The notes: generated by a model from the sequence alone, not told the origin. DNA of 64,000 nt from Salipaludibacillus sp. LMS25 (GCF_024362805.1 NZ_CP093299.1:496001-560000); one strand, 5' to 3'. Positions 48,644 to 57,748 are shown, counted from the stretch's first letter. Numbers and translations are program-made.

Positions 48644-49255
48644 TTAATTATAAAAACTATGTTTCAGTATCTCCGAATAACGATCCCATTCTTTAAGAAG
48701 GTCATCATTCACTTCTTCAATAGACGACATATCATTTTTTACTTTTTCAGAAAAGCCCAACATCGTCCAATTTAGGATATCAATTGCTTTTTCAATATCA
48801 AGGCCTTGACGAAACTTTGCATAGTCTATATTTTCGTATATCCTTTTAAACCCCTCTTTAAGAATGTTATCTTGTATTTCAACAATTTCAGCTTTTACTT
48901 CAACTGATTCCTCATCAACGACAGATAACCAAAAATTAAACACTTCGGGGACCTTTCTTTGAATAGTTAACTTAACCCTTCCAATTTGCCCAATCCGCTT
49001 GAAAATATCTGTTTCATTAAAATCAATTTCCTTATAAATGTCGTCAACAATCCCTGTCACATATTCAAGTAAAAATAAATACAAATCTTTCTTATTATTA
49101 AAATAGTTGAATAGTGATCCTTTGGAAATGTCTGCCTCTTGGACAATGTCATTCGTAGATGCTTTATCATAACCATTTTTTACAAACCCTTTAATAGCAG
49201 CATTGATAATACACTGCTGTTTCTCTAACGGGAGACTATAAAATTTTGCGTACAC
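48644..49255 (-). CDS. TetR family transcriptional regulator
   Basis: Probable drug-sensing repressor of its own operon. The 203-residue protein has the N-terminal TetR helix-turn-helix (residues about 15-60: AAIKGFVKNGYDKASTNDIV, then ISKGSLFNYFNNKKDLYLFL). The ligand-binding domain is diverged. The start is a GTG with AAAGGAG upstream; no ATG is in frame nearby. Two matching palindromes at its promoter (49286-49300, 49319-49333) are the expected operators. Confidence 0.92.
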   Translation of the reverse strand: MYAKFYSLPLEKQQCIINAAIKGFVKNGYDKASTNDIVQEADISKGSLFNYFNNKKDLYLFLLEYVTGIVDDIYKEIDFNETDIFKRIGQIGRVKLTIQRKVPEVFNFWLSVVDEESVEVKAEIVEIQDNILKEGFKRIYENIDYAKFRQGLDIEKAIDILNWTMLGFSEKVKNDMSSIEEVNDDLLKEWDRYSEILKHSFYN

Positions 49256-49285
49256 AAATACATCTTCTCCTTTCTAAAACCAGAT

Positions 49286-49334
49286 TGACCAAACCGGTCA
49301 TTATCAATGTATCACGAGTGACCAATATGGTCAA
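49286..49334 (-). promoter_or_regulatory. Promoter with double TetR operator
   Basis: -35 TTGACC (49329-49334) and -10 TACATT (49306-49311) with a 17-bp spacer. Two 15-bp palindromes, TGACCAAACCGGTCA (49286-49300) and TGACCAATATGGTCA (49319-49333), share the arms TGACC/GGTCA. One covers the -35 box and the other lies just downstream of the -10. This is classic repressor geometry for autoregulation of the tetR-ABC operon. Confidence 0.8.
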
Positions 49335-49524
49335 TATTTTATGTCATCTTCTTACTTTCTAAATTTAACGAGATGACATGAACGACAGCCTGTGATAATC
49401 ATGATTACTCTGAAATCTAAGTTTATACTTATAGCATGTTTTATATATAAAGGGATGACATACAAACTATTATTATTAGGGGATGAAACCATTAAGAGGC
49501 AAGAAGAGCACGTCACGCGGCATG

Positions 49525-49655
49525 ATAAAACGAACCTTCAATCAGTGGGAGTTGAGTGAATCAGGACACTAGCATCCGTTATCTCTCGCCTAAATAGAGT
49601 TAGCTCTCCTCTCTATTTTGTGGCGGGAGTTTTATGGACACTCATCTGTGATAAA
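49525..49655 (+). repeat. R2 repeat, shortened copy (131 bp)
   Basis: Bounded by ATAAA at 49525-49529 and 49651-49655. It has lost the loop and distal arm of hairpin 1 (CAATCAGTGGGAG joins directly to TTGAGTGAATCAGG). Hairpin 2 is complete. Confidence 0.88.
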
Positions 49656-50253
49656 TTGGCAGAAACTGTCGTGTCATCATATCTAAAGACATATAACAAA
49701 GAGTGTCCAAAGGAAGTGTCTGACTAAGAATTAGAATTTAATACTAAGCAGTGTAAACGAGAATAGCAGAAGTCTGGCGAGGTTTAGATTAATCAGAAGA
49801 AAAACGACATTAATAATCAACCCGTTTTGTAAGTAATGGGAATGTCAGAACCAACGGATTCTTATGAAAAAAAGACGCTCACCATGGGTTGCGAAACATC
49901 CTCCTCAAAAATAACGTAATCGACATCATCCTTAATCTGTATTATTTCTCTAACTTAGAGCCACGTTGGGATGACTACATTCCAAATAAATTCTTTTTAA
50001 AGAATATATTGACCTACCACCCGGTATCTTCCAAGTCAAGTTCCATCATCCAATCAGCGTTTGGACATCTAAATCAGTTCCAATAACGTCCCCAGTTCCT
50101 CCTATATAACGAGCGGTCACACCTTATGAGGGAGGCACCAATTAGGTATCACCATTTCACTCACCTCAACTAATATATCACCATCTACTTAACCTATCAT
50201 TTCTGTCCATTATTAAAGGACCATGTCCCTATCCGCACACTAACAAAAGTAAT
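49656..50253. other. Intergenic stretch without a convincing gene
   Basis: About 600 bp of low-GC sequence. A 65-codon plus-strand frame from a TTG at 49889 (containing YYFSNLEPRWDDYIPNKFFL) has no ribosome binding site; it may be a fragment of a lost gene. No repeat, hairpin or operator is recognised here. Confidence 0.5.
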
Positions 50254-50925
50254 TTAAGTTAATTGAAGATTACGCTCTATCTCTTCTCGGTCATATTCGG
50301 GAATCCAGCCATTATACTCTTTATATAATGGCATAATGGCCTCTTTTTTATTTGCAATAACTTCGCACCCTCTATCATCATAAATGAAGAAGATAAGATT
50401 CTTAGAAATATTTATGAAAAATACATCTGGATAATAGGATCCGTTCTTCCTACCTAATTTGGGTTTCAACGGGAAGTCTTCGTTACAAGCCGCTTTGATT
50501 AGTAAAAGGTAATTTAAATCTTGCTTTTTGCATTTTAGGTAAAACTGCGTCGTGTCATACTCTTCTGCATCCTCCTCACCAAAAACAAATGGTGAGGCTT
50601 TCTGCCTTAGTTTTAGTTTGAGGTGTTTATTTTTGAGGAAGCGGTCATACACCTTTGTTGGTTTTATCTTTTTTCTATCCCTTTTGTAAAAATAAACATT
50701 TGTGACGAGATAAATGTCATCTTCTTCAGAAAAAAGGTCATTAAAAAGAGATAACGCTTGATAATAAACTCTTTCAAACCTATCAATGTTAAGTCTATTA
50801 CCATCTTTAAACTGATATATCCCTTCCCCTAGTTCAAAATGAATGCCTACATCCCATTGAATAAAAAGACTTGGTTGCAAACATAGTCCTGGAAAAAATG
50901 TATTTAGATAGTCCCTTAATTCCAT
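50254..50925 (-). CDS. DUF3885 domain protein
   Basis: A 223-residue soluble protein. The C-terminal half has the DUF3885 pattern: FLKCKKQDLNYLLLIKAACN-like central segment, FINISKNLIFFIYDDRGCEV, then a closing IMPLYKEYNGWIPEYDREEI. The function of the family is unknown. It is common in Bacillaceae accessory regions, often as scattered single genes. The ATG at 50925 has GGAGG about 8 nt upstream; an eight-codon extension is less likely. It has no obvious operon partner. Confidence 0.75.
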   Translation of the reverse strand: MELRDYLNTFFPGLCLQPSLFIQWDVGIHFELGEGIYQFKDGNRLNIDRFERVYYQALSLFNDLFSEEDDIYLVTNVYFYKRDRKKIKPTKVYDRFLKNKHLKLKLRQKASPFVFGEEDAEEYDTTQFYLKCKKQDLNYLLLIKAACNEDFPLKPKLGRKNGSYYPDVFFINISKNLIFFIYDDRGCEVIANKKEAIMPLYKEYNGWIPEYDREEIERNLQLT

Positions 50926-51351
50926 AATAAAGACCTCCATTCTTATCATATGAACTTGTTCTATAACTTACTAACACTTTTACACTATGCTCTTATAATA
51001 GAATTAGTTTTTAAATTGAGCACACAAAAAGAGAGCCAACGTTAGTATTTTAAAAAATGACATTCATTCTAATCCAATTAAAAATACGCAGCAACGACCA
51101 ACTCTAACTTGTTTATGCGAATCTATAACCAACACTATAATACCGAACAATCTGGACATCCTTGGGCTATATGACGTATATTAGAATAAGTAAAGAAGAG
51201 GTTAAACGCGGTAGAAAAAACACATTCCCCTCTTTCTCTGTCCGCTTCATTAGACATAATAGCTAGCTTATTGTTTAATTCATTCTAGAATTCTACTTCC
51301 ACCATAATGATGTTATGAATTAGTTTTGTAAAAAATATTATTTTAATACAG
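50926..51351. other. Intergenic stretch with no recognised feature
   Basis: About 425 bp of AT-rich sequence between the DUF3885 gene and the IS-end-like segment. No supported gene, repeat or RNA is seen. Confidence 0.4.
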
Positions 51352-51435
51352 TTAGGGCTTGCTGAATAACTTGTAAGCCTTAATATGACAACAATGACAG
51401 TTGATTTTTTCGAAATCTGGTGCAAAAAAACCCTA
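51352..51435. mobile_element. Solo insertion-sequence end
   Basis: TTAGGGCTTGCTGAATAAC at 51352-51370 closely matches both terminal repeats of the IS5/IS1182-like elements in this window (TTAGGGGTTGCTTAACAAC and TTAGGCACTGCTGAATAAC). The following TCGAAATCTGGTGCAAAAA looks like IS-internal sequence. No transposase follows, so it is probably the stub of a related, deleted element. The rest of 51436-51774 has no gene. Confidence 0.45.
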
Positions 51436-51774
51436 CTATATAGTCAATAATCCTTACATGAAAACTTTTACTAAAGAGGTCCCGCTTAAATTGTGGAGAC
51501 TCCTACAGAAAAGGGGACTCGGCAGCTTCTCCACAGACTAGTAAGACATGGCAAAGTGATGGCGCAGTGATACCCTTGGGTAAAAGTGAAGCTATGCAAG
51601 CAGTACCTCTTGGTTTCGAAGGTGGGTTGTTAAGCAGACCCCAGTTAGCGATTTTAATTTAAGCATACACGTGACGATAATCTTGGAATGCCTAACAGCT
51701 CAATGGATAGAATGTCAGAACTTAATATAATTAAGTCTTAGTGGTGTTTATCCTTACTAAACAAGAGGTTAAAA

Positions 51775-52185
51775 ATGACATTTAATTCAAAAAGTGACAT
51801 TAAACATCTTAAATACCAACTTAAATTGTTAAAAATGATGATCTCTACTGAAAAATATCCTTTTTATGGTTTTGTACTGGATCATAATTTTACTGAGAAG
51901 CAAACACAGGGACTTTTAATGTTATTAACCATTTTTGACTATAAAAATACTAATCATAATCAAGACACTCTTTCTTTGATCTCTCTCATTCAAGCCAATG
52001 AAAAGCTTTCTTTATTTAGAATTACGGAACAACAGATCATTGATGCTAAAGTTACGAAAAATGACTTTGAAGATTTACTGAAATATCTCTTTCCAGAAAA
52101 CACTTTTGACACTAAGTATTTAGCATTAGCATTGAAAAAACAAGAAATGCATGAGGACATTTTGTCAAAACTATACGGGGTATAA
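51775..52185 (+). CDS. DUF1878-like protein
   Basis: A 136-residue soluble helical protein with an early RYPFY-like stretch (LKMMISTEKYPFYGFVLDHN) and the segment FTEKQTQGLLMLLTIF. These resemble the YhaI/DUF1878 family of Bacillus. I cannot confirm this without a profile search. The ATG has AAGAGG upstream. It is alone on the plus strand, with no neighbour within 250 bp. Its function is unknown. Confidence 0.55.
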   Translation: MTFNSKSDIKHLKYQLKLLKMMISTEKYPFYGFVLDHNFTEKQTQGLLMLLTIFDYKNTNHNQDTLSLISLIQANEKLSLFRITEQQIIDAKVTKNDFEDLLKYLFPENTFDTKYLALALKKQEMHEDILSKLYGV

Positions 52186-52280
52186 TAAAACACCTCTGTT
52201 ACACAATTCTGCACACATATAGCTTAAAAGTCTTCAACCGGCTTTTCAAGTCCTTCTCAATTAATAGCTCTTTAATCTAT

Positions 52281-52335
52281 CAAAAAAACTGTGTAAGTAA
52301 GAAAGAAACCTCACCCATTTCGTACTTACACAGTT
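52281..52335 (-). terminator. Terminator hairpin
   Basis: Stem AACTGTGTAAGTA/TACTTACACAGTT (13 bp) with a long loop, followed on the minus strand by TTTTTTT. It serves the minus-strand gene at 52458 and may also end the convergent plus-strand gene. Confidence 0.75.
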
Positions 52336-52457
52336 ACTATTACATTTAACTCATAGACATCCTACCCATATAGCGAAATTGTATGTTTTTTCAAAATAAT
52401 TCCGAATGGCATAATCACTCGTTTTTTATAAGAGAATTATTAAAATATAATCCTAGT

Positions 52458-52976
52458 TTAATAGGTACACCATAAAACATTATCAACTACTTGTTGGAAC
52501 TCCGTTTCCTTAATGAAATTAACCAAAACATCAGTATCATTAGTTCCAAAGTATTCAGCTTTATCTACATTATAAAATTGGATTATTTCTACCTTATATA
52601 CGCCATTTTCAATATCAATTCTATAATTTGAACAATTTTTATCTGGAACTAGTTCACCTTCAAATTGGGCTGCCATAGTAAGACAATCATAATCAACTAA
52701 AAATAATTTATTATCAGTTACGTTAATAAAGCCTACAGCCTTTCTGAAATAGTGCTGAGTTATCTCTTCAGTTCCAATCTTAATATCAACGTTCCATGAA
52801 TGTTCAATACCTTCTTCTGTCATCTGACACACTAATATATTTCCTTCTTTCATCTCGTTTGAAAAATGCATTAATAAACCAGCTAAATCCCAATCTTCAT
52901 TAACAAATGATGTGTACCTCTCTGCATTAACTAATCCGATAAAATTTGTGTCTCCAAATTTCATAGTAAATTTCAC
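52458..52976 (-). CDS. Unknown protein (possible orphan immunity type)
   Basis: A 172-residue soluble, acidic protein that I do not recognise. Predicted beta-rich segments include FGDTNFIGLVNAERYTSFVN and AVGFINVTDNKLFLVDYDCL, and it ends VVDNVLWCTY. The start is uncertain: a GTG at 52976 has GGAG about 9 nt upstream, a TTG lies five codons earlier, and an ATG four codons later. Its size, composition and place among scattered single genes near an LXG toxin are those of immunity-like genes, but this is inference. Confidence 0.55.
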   Translation of the reverse strand: MKFTMKFGDTNFIGLVNAERYTSFVNEDWDLAGLLMHFSNEMKEGNILVCQMTEEGIEHSWNVDIKIGTEEITQHYFRKAVGFINVTDNKLFLVDYDCLTMAAQFEGELVPDKNCSNYRIDIENGVYKVEIIQFYNVDKAEYFGTNDTDVLVNFIKETEFQQVVDNVLWCTY

Positions 52977-53192
52977 TTTTACCCACTCCAATTACCTTTT
53001 AATTCAAGTTTATAACCAGCTATCAAAACATGTTGCCACTAAACTTTGATAAAAAAATGGGCTCTATTATTTAATAATTCTGCTCCCTTGTTAAACAAAA
53101 TTCATGCGTCTAACAAAAAACTGATCGTTACTTTGTTCAATTTAAGCTTCCGTTACTTCAATAAAGTAGAAAAGCAATTCTATTATTATAGC

Positions 53193-53351
53193 ATAAAGCT
53201 AAGCTTTAATCAGTGGGGGTTTTCCTTCATCCCCCACTGATTGTTCGTTTAACTTATCGGACCTTTAGGGGCAGTTTATCCCCCACCTAAACGTTTCGAC
53301 CTTCTTAAGTTTTCAGGTGGGGGTTTTACTGCCCCTTAAGAGTGGGATAAA
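53193..53351 (+). repeat. R1 repeat, full-length copy (159 bp)
   Basis: Bounded by ATAAA at 53193-53197 and 53347-53351. Hairpin A is CAGTGGGGG against CCCCCACTG, the best-paired copy in the window. Hairpin B is complete. It differs from the others at single bases (CTTTAATC, TTATCGGACC). Confidence 0.9.
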
Positions 53352-53512
53352 CTGTTACGTGTTGTGTCATTCAAAAAATGGGTATTGTGTAAGAACTCAT
53401 TTTTCATGAAATCCTTCGCTCTTCACTGCAGCCCTTTTTTAAAACGACCATTTGATATAGACTATTTATCCTTGTTCATGGTGTAAGTTTACTTATGACA
53501 TTCATTAAGTTA

Positions 53513-53755
53513 TTAAACTATCGAAATTAGAATTGAAATCAGACCCACTACCCCCAATATTATAAAACACATACTCATCAGTGATGCAAATACTGATAAA
53601 TCTTTGTAGTTGCTGTAATATTCTCTCGTGAAACTATATAACAAAAATAAAACAAGTAATAAAGATATGATATTCCCTTCTGGAACGCCTAAAAAGATGT
53701 AGCAAGAAAGTATAATCAAATTCAAAAAAGTTAATAAGTACTGGTTTTTAATCAT
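53513..53755 (-). CDS. Small membrane protein of unknown function
   Basis: An 80-residue protein with two to three hydrophobic segments (about 6-24, 27-43, 55-79) and a short central polar loop containing TREYYSNYKDLS. The ATG is preceded by GGGAG at suitable spacing. No family is recognised and no partner gene is near. It lies between an R1 copy and decayed IS sequence. Confidence 0.5.
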   Translation of the reverse strand: MIKNQYLLTFLNLIILSCYIFLGVPEGNIISLLLVLFLLYSFTREYYSNYKDLSVFASLMSMCFIILGVVGLISILISIV

Positions 53756-53864
53756 CTCTAATTACTCCCTCAATTATTTAATAGGTTTGTGGCGTGATAT
53801 AGTACACATGATAAAAAACAGAGCATTAGTAGGTAGAAAAAAATCATGTATGTAGCAGAAAAAA

Positions 53865-54140
53865 GTCAACAGTTGTTTTGACTGTCTTATTCCTATATCC
53901 ATTTCTTTTATTGCTTGTATCTTTTTCTCCCTTATCATTGAATGATGAGTCATTTCATCTTTTTACACTGATTCCAACATCGGTCCAAATATGTCTTTTA
54001 TCACCTGTTGCCTCTCTTCTACGGACTCAGGTTGATACTGTTCAATAATCGTGTTAGCTAATTCTACGAGTTAGGATCTCTTTTTGGTTTTGCTATCGAA
54101 AACACTGACACTTGAAGAGTAATTTGATAAAGAAGCCTTA
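53865..54140 (-). pseudogene. Decayed IS256-family transposase, N-terminal piece
   Basis: Reading the minus strand across frameshifts and stops gives VFDSKTKKRS, a stop, then LVELANTIIEQYQPESVEER and IKDIFGPMLESV. A frame change leads to NDKGEKDTSNKRNGYRNKTV and KTTVDFF. This is the N-terminal layout of IS256/Mutator transposases (the conserved NKRNGY segment is clear). It has at least two in-frame stops and one frameshift and is truncated after that. It is not part of the C-terminal piece at 54332, because the order is reversed along the strand. Confidence 0.7.
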
Positions 54141-54216
54141 TACAAAATCAGAAGTGTTAATTTTTGAATCTGTACCTAAAGAAATAATGAATAAACCTTG
54201 ATAGCTAAATGAACTA

Positions 54217-54325
54217 CCCCCTGTCTACTTGACAGTGGACATAATAAAACGGTTCAAGCGGCTTTAGCTCTATATTCCATAGGGCTAAGCGGACTTGTCG
54301 AAAAGGGGTCTGTCAAGTGTGTAGT
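54217..54325 (-). mobile_element. IS3-family remnant (about 109 bp) with both ends
   Basis: The minus strand encodes PLSPMEYRAKAA followed by TGA (about 54254-54292), the standard C-terminus of IS3-family OrfB transposases. Flanking it are inversely repeated ends: CTGTCAAGTAGACAG on one side and CTGTCAAGTGTGTAG on the other. Almost all of the element has been lost, leaving a MITE-like stub. Confidence 0.6.
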
Positions 54326-54506
54326 CCTTGTTTACTCAAGGTACTTTAACACCCTACCTTTTAGCTGGTCTTGAAGAAGTAGTTGGCTCATCACCATCGC
54401 CCAATTTTGGATATGCACTCCTTCCCATTTGGTTTCAAGCTCTTTTCCTCGTAAAAATATTATTTTTAACAGAGCCTTCTCGTTGGGAAATACTCCTTTT
54501 TAATTA

Positions 54507-56158
54507 GGGGTTGCTTAACAACATCCCTTTTAATGAGTTTTCATCTGACAGTCTCGTTTATCTGACGTGAGTGATCCGATCGTTGTCATAAGCAAGAAAA
54601 AATGAAGAGCCCTTAAGGCCTTCGACAAGTTAAGATTTAACACTTGCAGGGCGATAATAGATTCACTTGTCTCTTTTAGACGTGCTCGAATAAGCCCTAA
54701 ACCATAAGTGCGTTTGGCTTCTCCGAATTTGCCCTCAATGGCATTTCGCTCACGTGCATCCTGGTAGGCGACTCGTTTTTGTTCTTTATTTTCTTTTTTC
54801 GAGGGTCTTCCTAGCTTTGGACCGCTAAGGCGAATCCCTTCTCGCTTGCAATAAGCACGATTTTCACGTGTCAGATAAATCCGATCTGCTAAAACAGCTT
54901 CTGGATAATACCCAAAGCGGTTTTTGTACGACGCTATCGCTCTTTTCAAATCTGTCCCTTCGTGGTAGGCATCCCACCTTACGTTATCTAGGAATGCCCA
55001 GCCATCCCTCATAACGAGTGACAGTTTCGCACCAAATTCAACGTTTGTGTGTGCTTTTCCTCGAACAATCGGTCGTACATGCGGTTGTGAGATACTCACG
55101 ATTCTGTCATCAATTCGATGAGATTTTGACGTGTACATCTGCTTTTGTTGTCGGTAAACGGCTTGAATCACTAAGAGATCACGATACTGACGACGACTTA
55201 AAGCTGAAAGCCCAACCTGATCTACCAAGTTTGTCACATGCTTTAGATCACGTTTGACGTAGTTGAGTTGCTTTCTAATTCCCTTTCTCAGCTTACGTTT
55301 GGACGGCTTCTTCTGCTTAGTCAAACTCACATACTCTTTACGGGCTTTTTGACGGTATGTTCTTGGTTTCTTTTGACTACCACCAAGGGAGTCATGAAGG
55401 GTATCAATCATGCCTTCTAATTTTTCACGGCTCTTGTTCAAAAGAGTCACGTCAGTCGGATAGGTGATATCAGCTGGGGCACATGTCGCATCAATGAGCA
55501 GCTTTCCTTGATGATAACGTGGTTCCTCAGACTTATCCGGCTGATCTGGTTTAGATACGGAGGACTTTGAAGCACCACCTGAGCCATGATGAGAGTCGTC
55601 ATCATCAGAATCAGCCTCTTTAGAAGAGCCACGGGCTTCTTCTACCACCCATTCATTTACTTGGTTCAAGATGTCACGGGTAATACGCTTTCTAAAATGA
55701 GTCATCGAGGAGGCATGAAAGGGTGGGTCTTCTTGATAGTCTGGCAAGCCTAGAAAGTACTGAAGATACGGATTCTCAGTCACCTGCTCCACCGTTTCAC
55801 GGTCACTCGTCCCTAACCTTTCTTTAATGATAAGGGCACCAAGAGCCAGCCGAACCGAGTAAGCGTGCGCACCTTGAGTGAGGTCTTTCAAGTGATGTTT
55901 ATACTGGTCTTCTACTTTCCACCATGGAATAAGGTTCGCCAGTTTTACCCACCGGTTATGTTTATTTAACTTGCCGCCAAATGGCAGAAAAAAATCGTCA
56001 GGTAACAACATGTGATGTTCTGAATGATTGTACATGTTTTCTCGACCTCCACATGCAAGGTTTTTTTATAACAGTCTACGTTTTTCCTTGCACCTTACTT
56101 CGACATAAATGCCCAGAATCCTTGTGAAATCTTACTTTTAAAGTTATTCAGCAGTGCC
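54507..56158 (-). mobile_element. IS5/IS1182-like insertion sequence, copy A (1652 bp)
   Basis: Complete element with imperfect terminal repeats, GGGGTTGCTTAACAAC at one end and GGCACTGCTGAATAAC (reverse complement) at the other. It is flanked on both sides by TAATTA (54501-54506 and 56159-56164), the probable target duplication. It is indistinguishable in layout from copy B at 62198. It carries one transposase gene and interrupts an IS256 remnant. Confidence 0.85.
54530..56035 (-). CDS. IS5/IS1182-like transposase (copy A)
   Basis: A 501-residue DDE transposase with an N-terminal DUF772 domain (VRLALGALIIKERLGTSDRE, then PFHASSMTHFRKRI near 105). A charged, serine-rich linker follows at about 140-165, then a C-terminal DDE domain. 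LLIDATCAPADITYP holds the probable first Asp, PEAVLADRIYLTRENR the second, and RNAIEGKFGEAKRTYG the Glu. The protein is identical to that of copy B. Assignment between IS5 and IS1182 families needs a database comparison. Confidence 0.9.
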   Translation of the reverse strand: MYNHSEHHMLLPDDFFLPFGGKLNKHNRWVKLANLIPWWKVEDQYKHHLKDLTQGAHAYSVRLALGALIIKERLGTSDRETVEQVTENPYLQYFLGLPDYQEDPPFHASSMTHFRKRITRDILNQVNEWVVEEARGSSKEADSDDDDSHHGSGGASKSSVSKPDQPDKSEEPRYHQGKLLIDATCAPADITYPTDVTLLNKSREKLEGMIDTLHDSLGGSQKKPRTYRQKARKEYVSLTKQKKPSKRKLRKGIRKQLNYVKRDLKHVTNLVDQVGLSALSRRQYRDLLVIQAVYRQQKQMYTSKSHRIDDRIVSISQPHVRPIVRGKAHTNVEFGAKLSLVMRDGWAFLDNVRWDAYHEGTDLKRAIASYKNRFGYYPEAVLADRIYLTRENRAYCKREGIRLSGPKLGRPSKKENKEQKRVAYQDARERNAIEGKFGEAKRTYGLGLIRARLKETSESIIALQVLNLNLSKALRALHFFLLMTTIGSLTSDKRDCQMKTH

Positions 56159-56227
56159 TAATTACTTTTCTAAAAGTGGACACTCTCTACCGCATTTGTG
56201 GCGCACACTAATTCCTCCAATAGATTT

Positions 56228-56596
56228 TTACTCTTCTGGAAAATACCTCTTGATCATTTCACTCGTTGTGGTTCCTTTTGGACATATAATATAACGTGAA
56301 TATACCTCTGCTCCCTCTTCTATCTCATCAATAACTTCAAAACACTCTATCAACTTCTCACATTTCCAAAAAACTTGTTCGCCATAAATATTTTGATAAG
56401 AATGCTCAGCCTTGCTCCCTAAATTATTTCCTATCAATTGAGCATTCTTTTGATCTTTTGCTTTGATTAAGTAATGTCTTTCTTCGTATACTTCTTCTTG
56501 CTTTTGTTCAGCTTGTTCGAGTTCAGGCAGCACATTCTGTTGACCTGACTTTACAGATTTAAATAAAAGATTGACCACAAACCATTTATCTTCCAA
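56228..56596 (-). CDS. DUF4288 domain protein
   Basis: A 122-residue protein with the DUF4288 pattern: KWFVVNLLFKSVKSG at the start, EERHYLIKAKDQKNAQLIGN in the middle (a V/I-x-A-x-s-x-x-x-A pattern), and a YSRYIICPKGTTTSEMIKRY end. The start is TTG (56596) with AGTAGGTG upstream. The family function is unknown; members are common near polymorphic toxins in Bacillaceae. It lies just outside the IS256 remnant, with no nearby partner. Confidence 0.7.
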   Translation of the reverse strand: MEDKWFVVNLLFKSVKSGQQNVLPELEQAEQKQEEVYEERHYLIKAKDQKNAQLIGNNLGSKAEHSYQNIYGEQVFWKCEKLIECFEVIDEIEEGAEVYSRYIICPKGTTTSEMIKRYFPEE

Positions 56597-56816
56597 TTAA
56601 ATCGCACCTACTTCCTGTGATGTTTATTAATTATATTTTAAAATCTATAAAAGGCGTAAATAACCGTTCTTCCTGAGATATAATTAATCTATTTCTGCTT
56701 GCATAGCTTTTTATAGCTTCATTTGGAGTTTATTGCGAGAATTTTTCTACTTATATTTTTTCTCTTCTTCTTGGAAAGTTGGCCCATTAGTTGAAAAACT
56801 TCCAGTTCAAAACTAA

Positions 56817-57368
56817 TCACTTTATATCCCTTACATAATCTAAAAGTTCGTCGTATTCCTTCCAAAACTGTTCGTATTGCCCTTCAAACAGTTCATCGTT
56901 TTCTGTTCTTTTATCATATTCTAAAAAAAATTCCTTTGAAAGGCTTGCAAAGTTATAAATCTCTTTTGCATATTCTGATAAAGAGATTTTGACTTTTAAA
57001 TGGGGATAATCAATCTCTCCATCATTTTTATTAAAGTTTGATAATTCAACTGTCCCTTCTTTATGTTTAACGTTCCATCCTATGTTAGATGGACAAAATA
57101 ACATAAAGCACCCACAATGAAATATGAGATAATTTTCTTCTTTAATCTCTTCAGGATAATACCTTGGACTCTCACTACACGGAAGATCCTTCTTTACAGA
57201 CCTTAACAAAGAAAAGGCAGACTCACTTATATTCCATCCATCATCTTCTTCATTTGATAGGATTGTATTACCAATACGAAGAAATATTTCTCCGTGAGAA
57301 CATAAATCCTCTTCTGGAGGACCTAACCAATATTGTTTTAATATTTTTATTTCGAACGGTTTATTCAT
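56817..57368 (-). CDS. Unknown protein (possible immunity type)
   Basis: A 183-residue soluble, acidic protein that I do not recognise. It has an N-terminal stretch, QYWLGPPEEDLCSHGEIFLR, and a middle beta-rich region, HCGCFMLFCPSNIGWNVKHK. A C-terminal helix rich in acidic and aromatic residues follows (EQFWKEYDELLDYVRDIK). The ATG has AAAGGAG 11 nt upstream. Its position near an LXG toxin suggests an immunity gene, by context only. Confidence 0.55.
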   Translation of the reverse strand: MNKPFEIKILKQYWLGPPEEDLCSHGEIFLRIGNTILSNEEDDGWNISESAFSLLRSVKKDLPCSESPRYYPEEIKEENYLIFHCGCFMLFCPSNIGWNVKHKEGTVELSNFNKNDGEIDYPHLKVKISLSEYAKEIYNFASLSKEFFLEYDKRTENDELFEGQYEQFWKEYDELLDYVRDIK

Positions 57369-57748
57369 TTTTTACCATGCTCCTTTCTTAAGATAGTATT
57401 TTAATTTATCATAATCTTAAATCCTTTAAGAAGTCATCAAAGGTTAATTTAATATGTTAATGGGCTTTCATCATGCATTCTCTAAATTCAAAGCTATGAC
57501 ATTTTAATAAATAGAGACGGAAATTGAATCTGTCCCCAATATGTCCCCATTTTAGGACAATGAAATATTTTACATATATTAACCAAAAATAAAACCCTTA
57601 TATACCAAGGGTTTGCAATGTTTTATATAACGTCCCAGGAGGACGTATATAATAGTAGAAACTTGCTTATTTTGTAAGGCTTTAACCTTATCTTGTGTAA
57701 AATATGTGTAAAATAATTTTTTAGGAACTTGTTAAAAAGGGAATTGAA
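57369..57748. other. Intergenic stretch with palindrome and possible integrase tail
   Basis: On the minus strand at about 57514-57560 the frame reads KMGTYWGQIQ, then PSLF and a stop, which resembles the very end of many phage tyrosine integrases. A hairpin AAACCCTT/AAGGGTTT lies at 57592-57614. A long palindrome, TTATATAACGTCC, CAGGA spacer, GGACGTATATAA, lies at 57623-57652. Together they could be the scar of an integrated element. No intact gene is present. Confidence 0.35.

Larger units (their letters stand above)
54332..56222 (-). pseudogene. Decayed IS256-family transposase, C-terminal piece, split by an IS
   Basis: Downstream of the IS copy (54332-54500) the minus strand reads GVFPNEKALLKIIFLRGKEL then WAMVMSQLLLQDQLKGRVLK to a stop. 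This is a typical IS256-family C-terminus. On the other side of the IS (about 56165-56222) the frame TNAVESV then STFRKVIK is recognisable after frameshifts, which directly precedes GVFPNE in such transposases. So the IS at 54507-56158 was inserted into an already decaying IS256 copy. Confidence 0.7.

Noticed and set aside
51500..51620. Common Bacillaceae intergenic repeat of the GGAGACTCCTGCGGGA type
   Set aside because: GGAGACTCC and a few later words match, but the remainder is too diverged to support the call.
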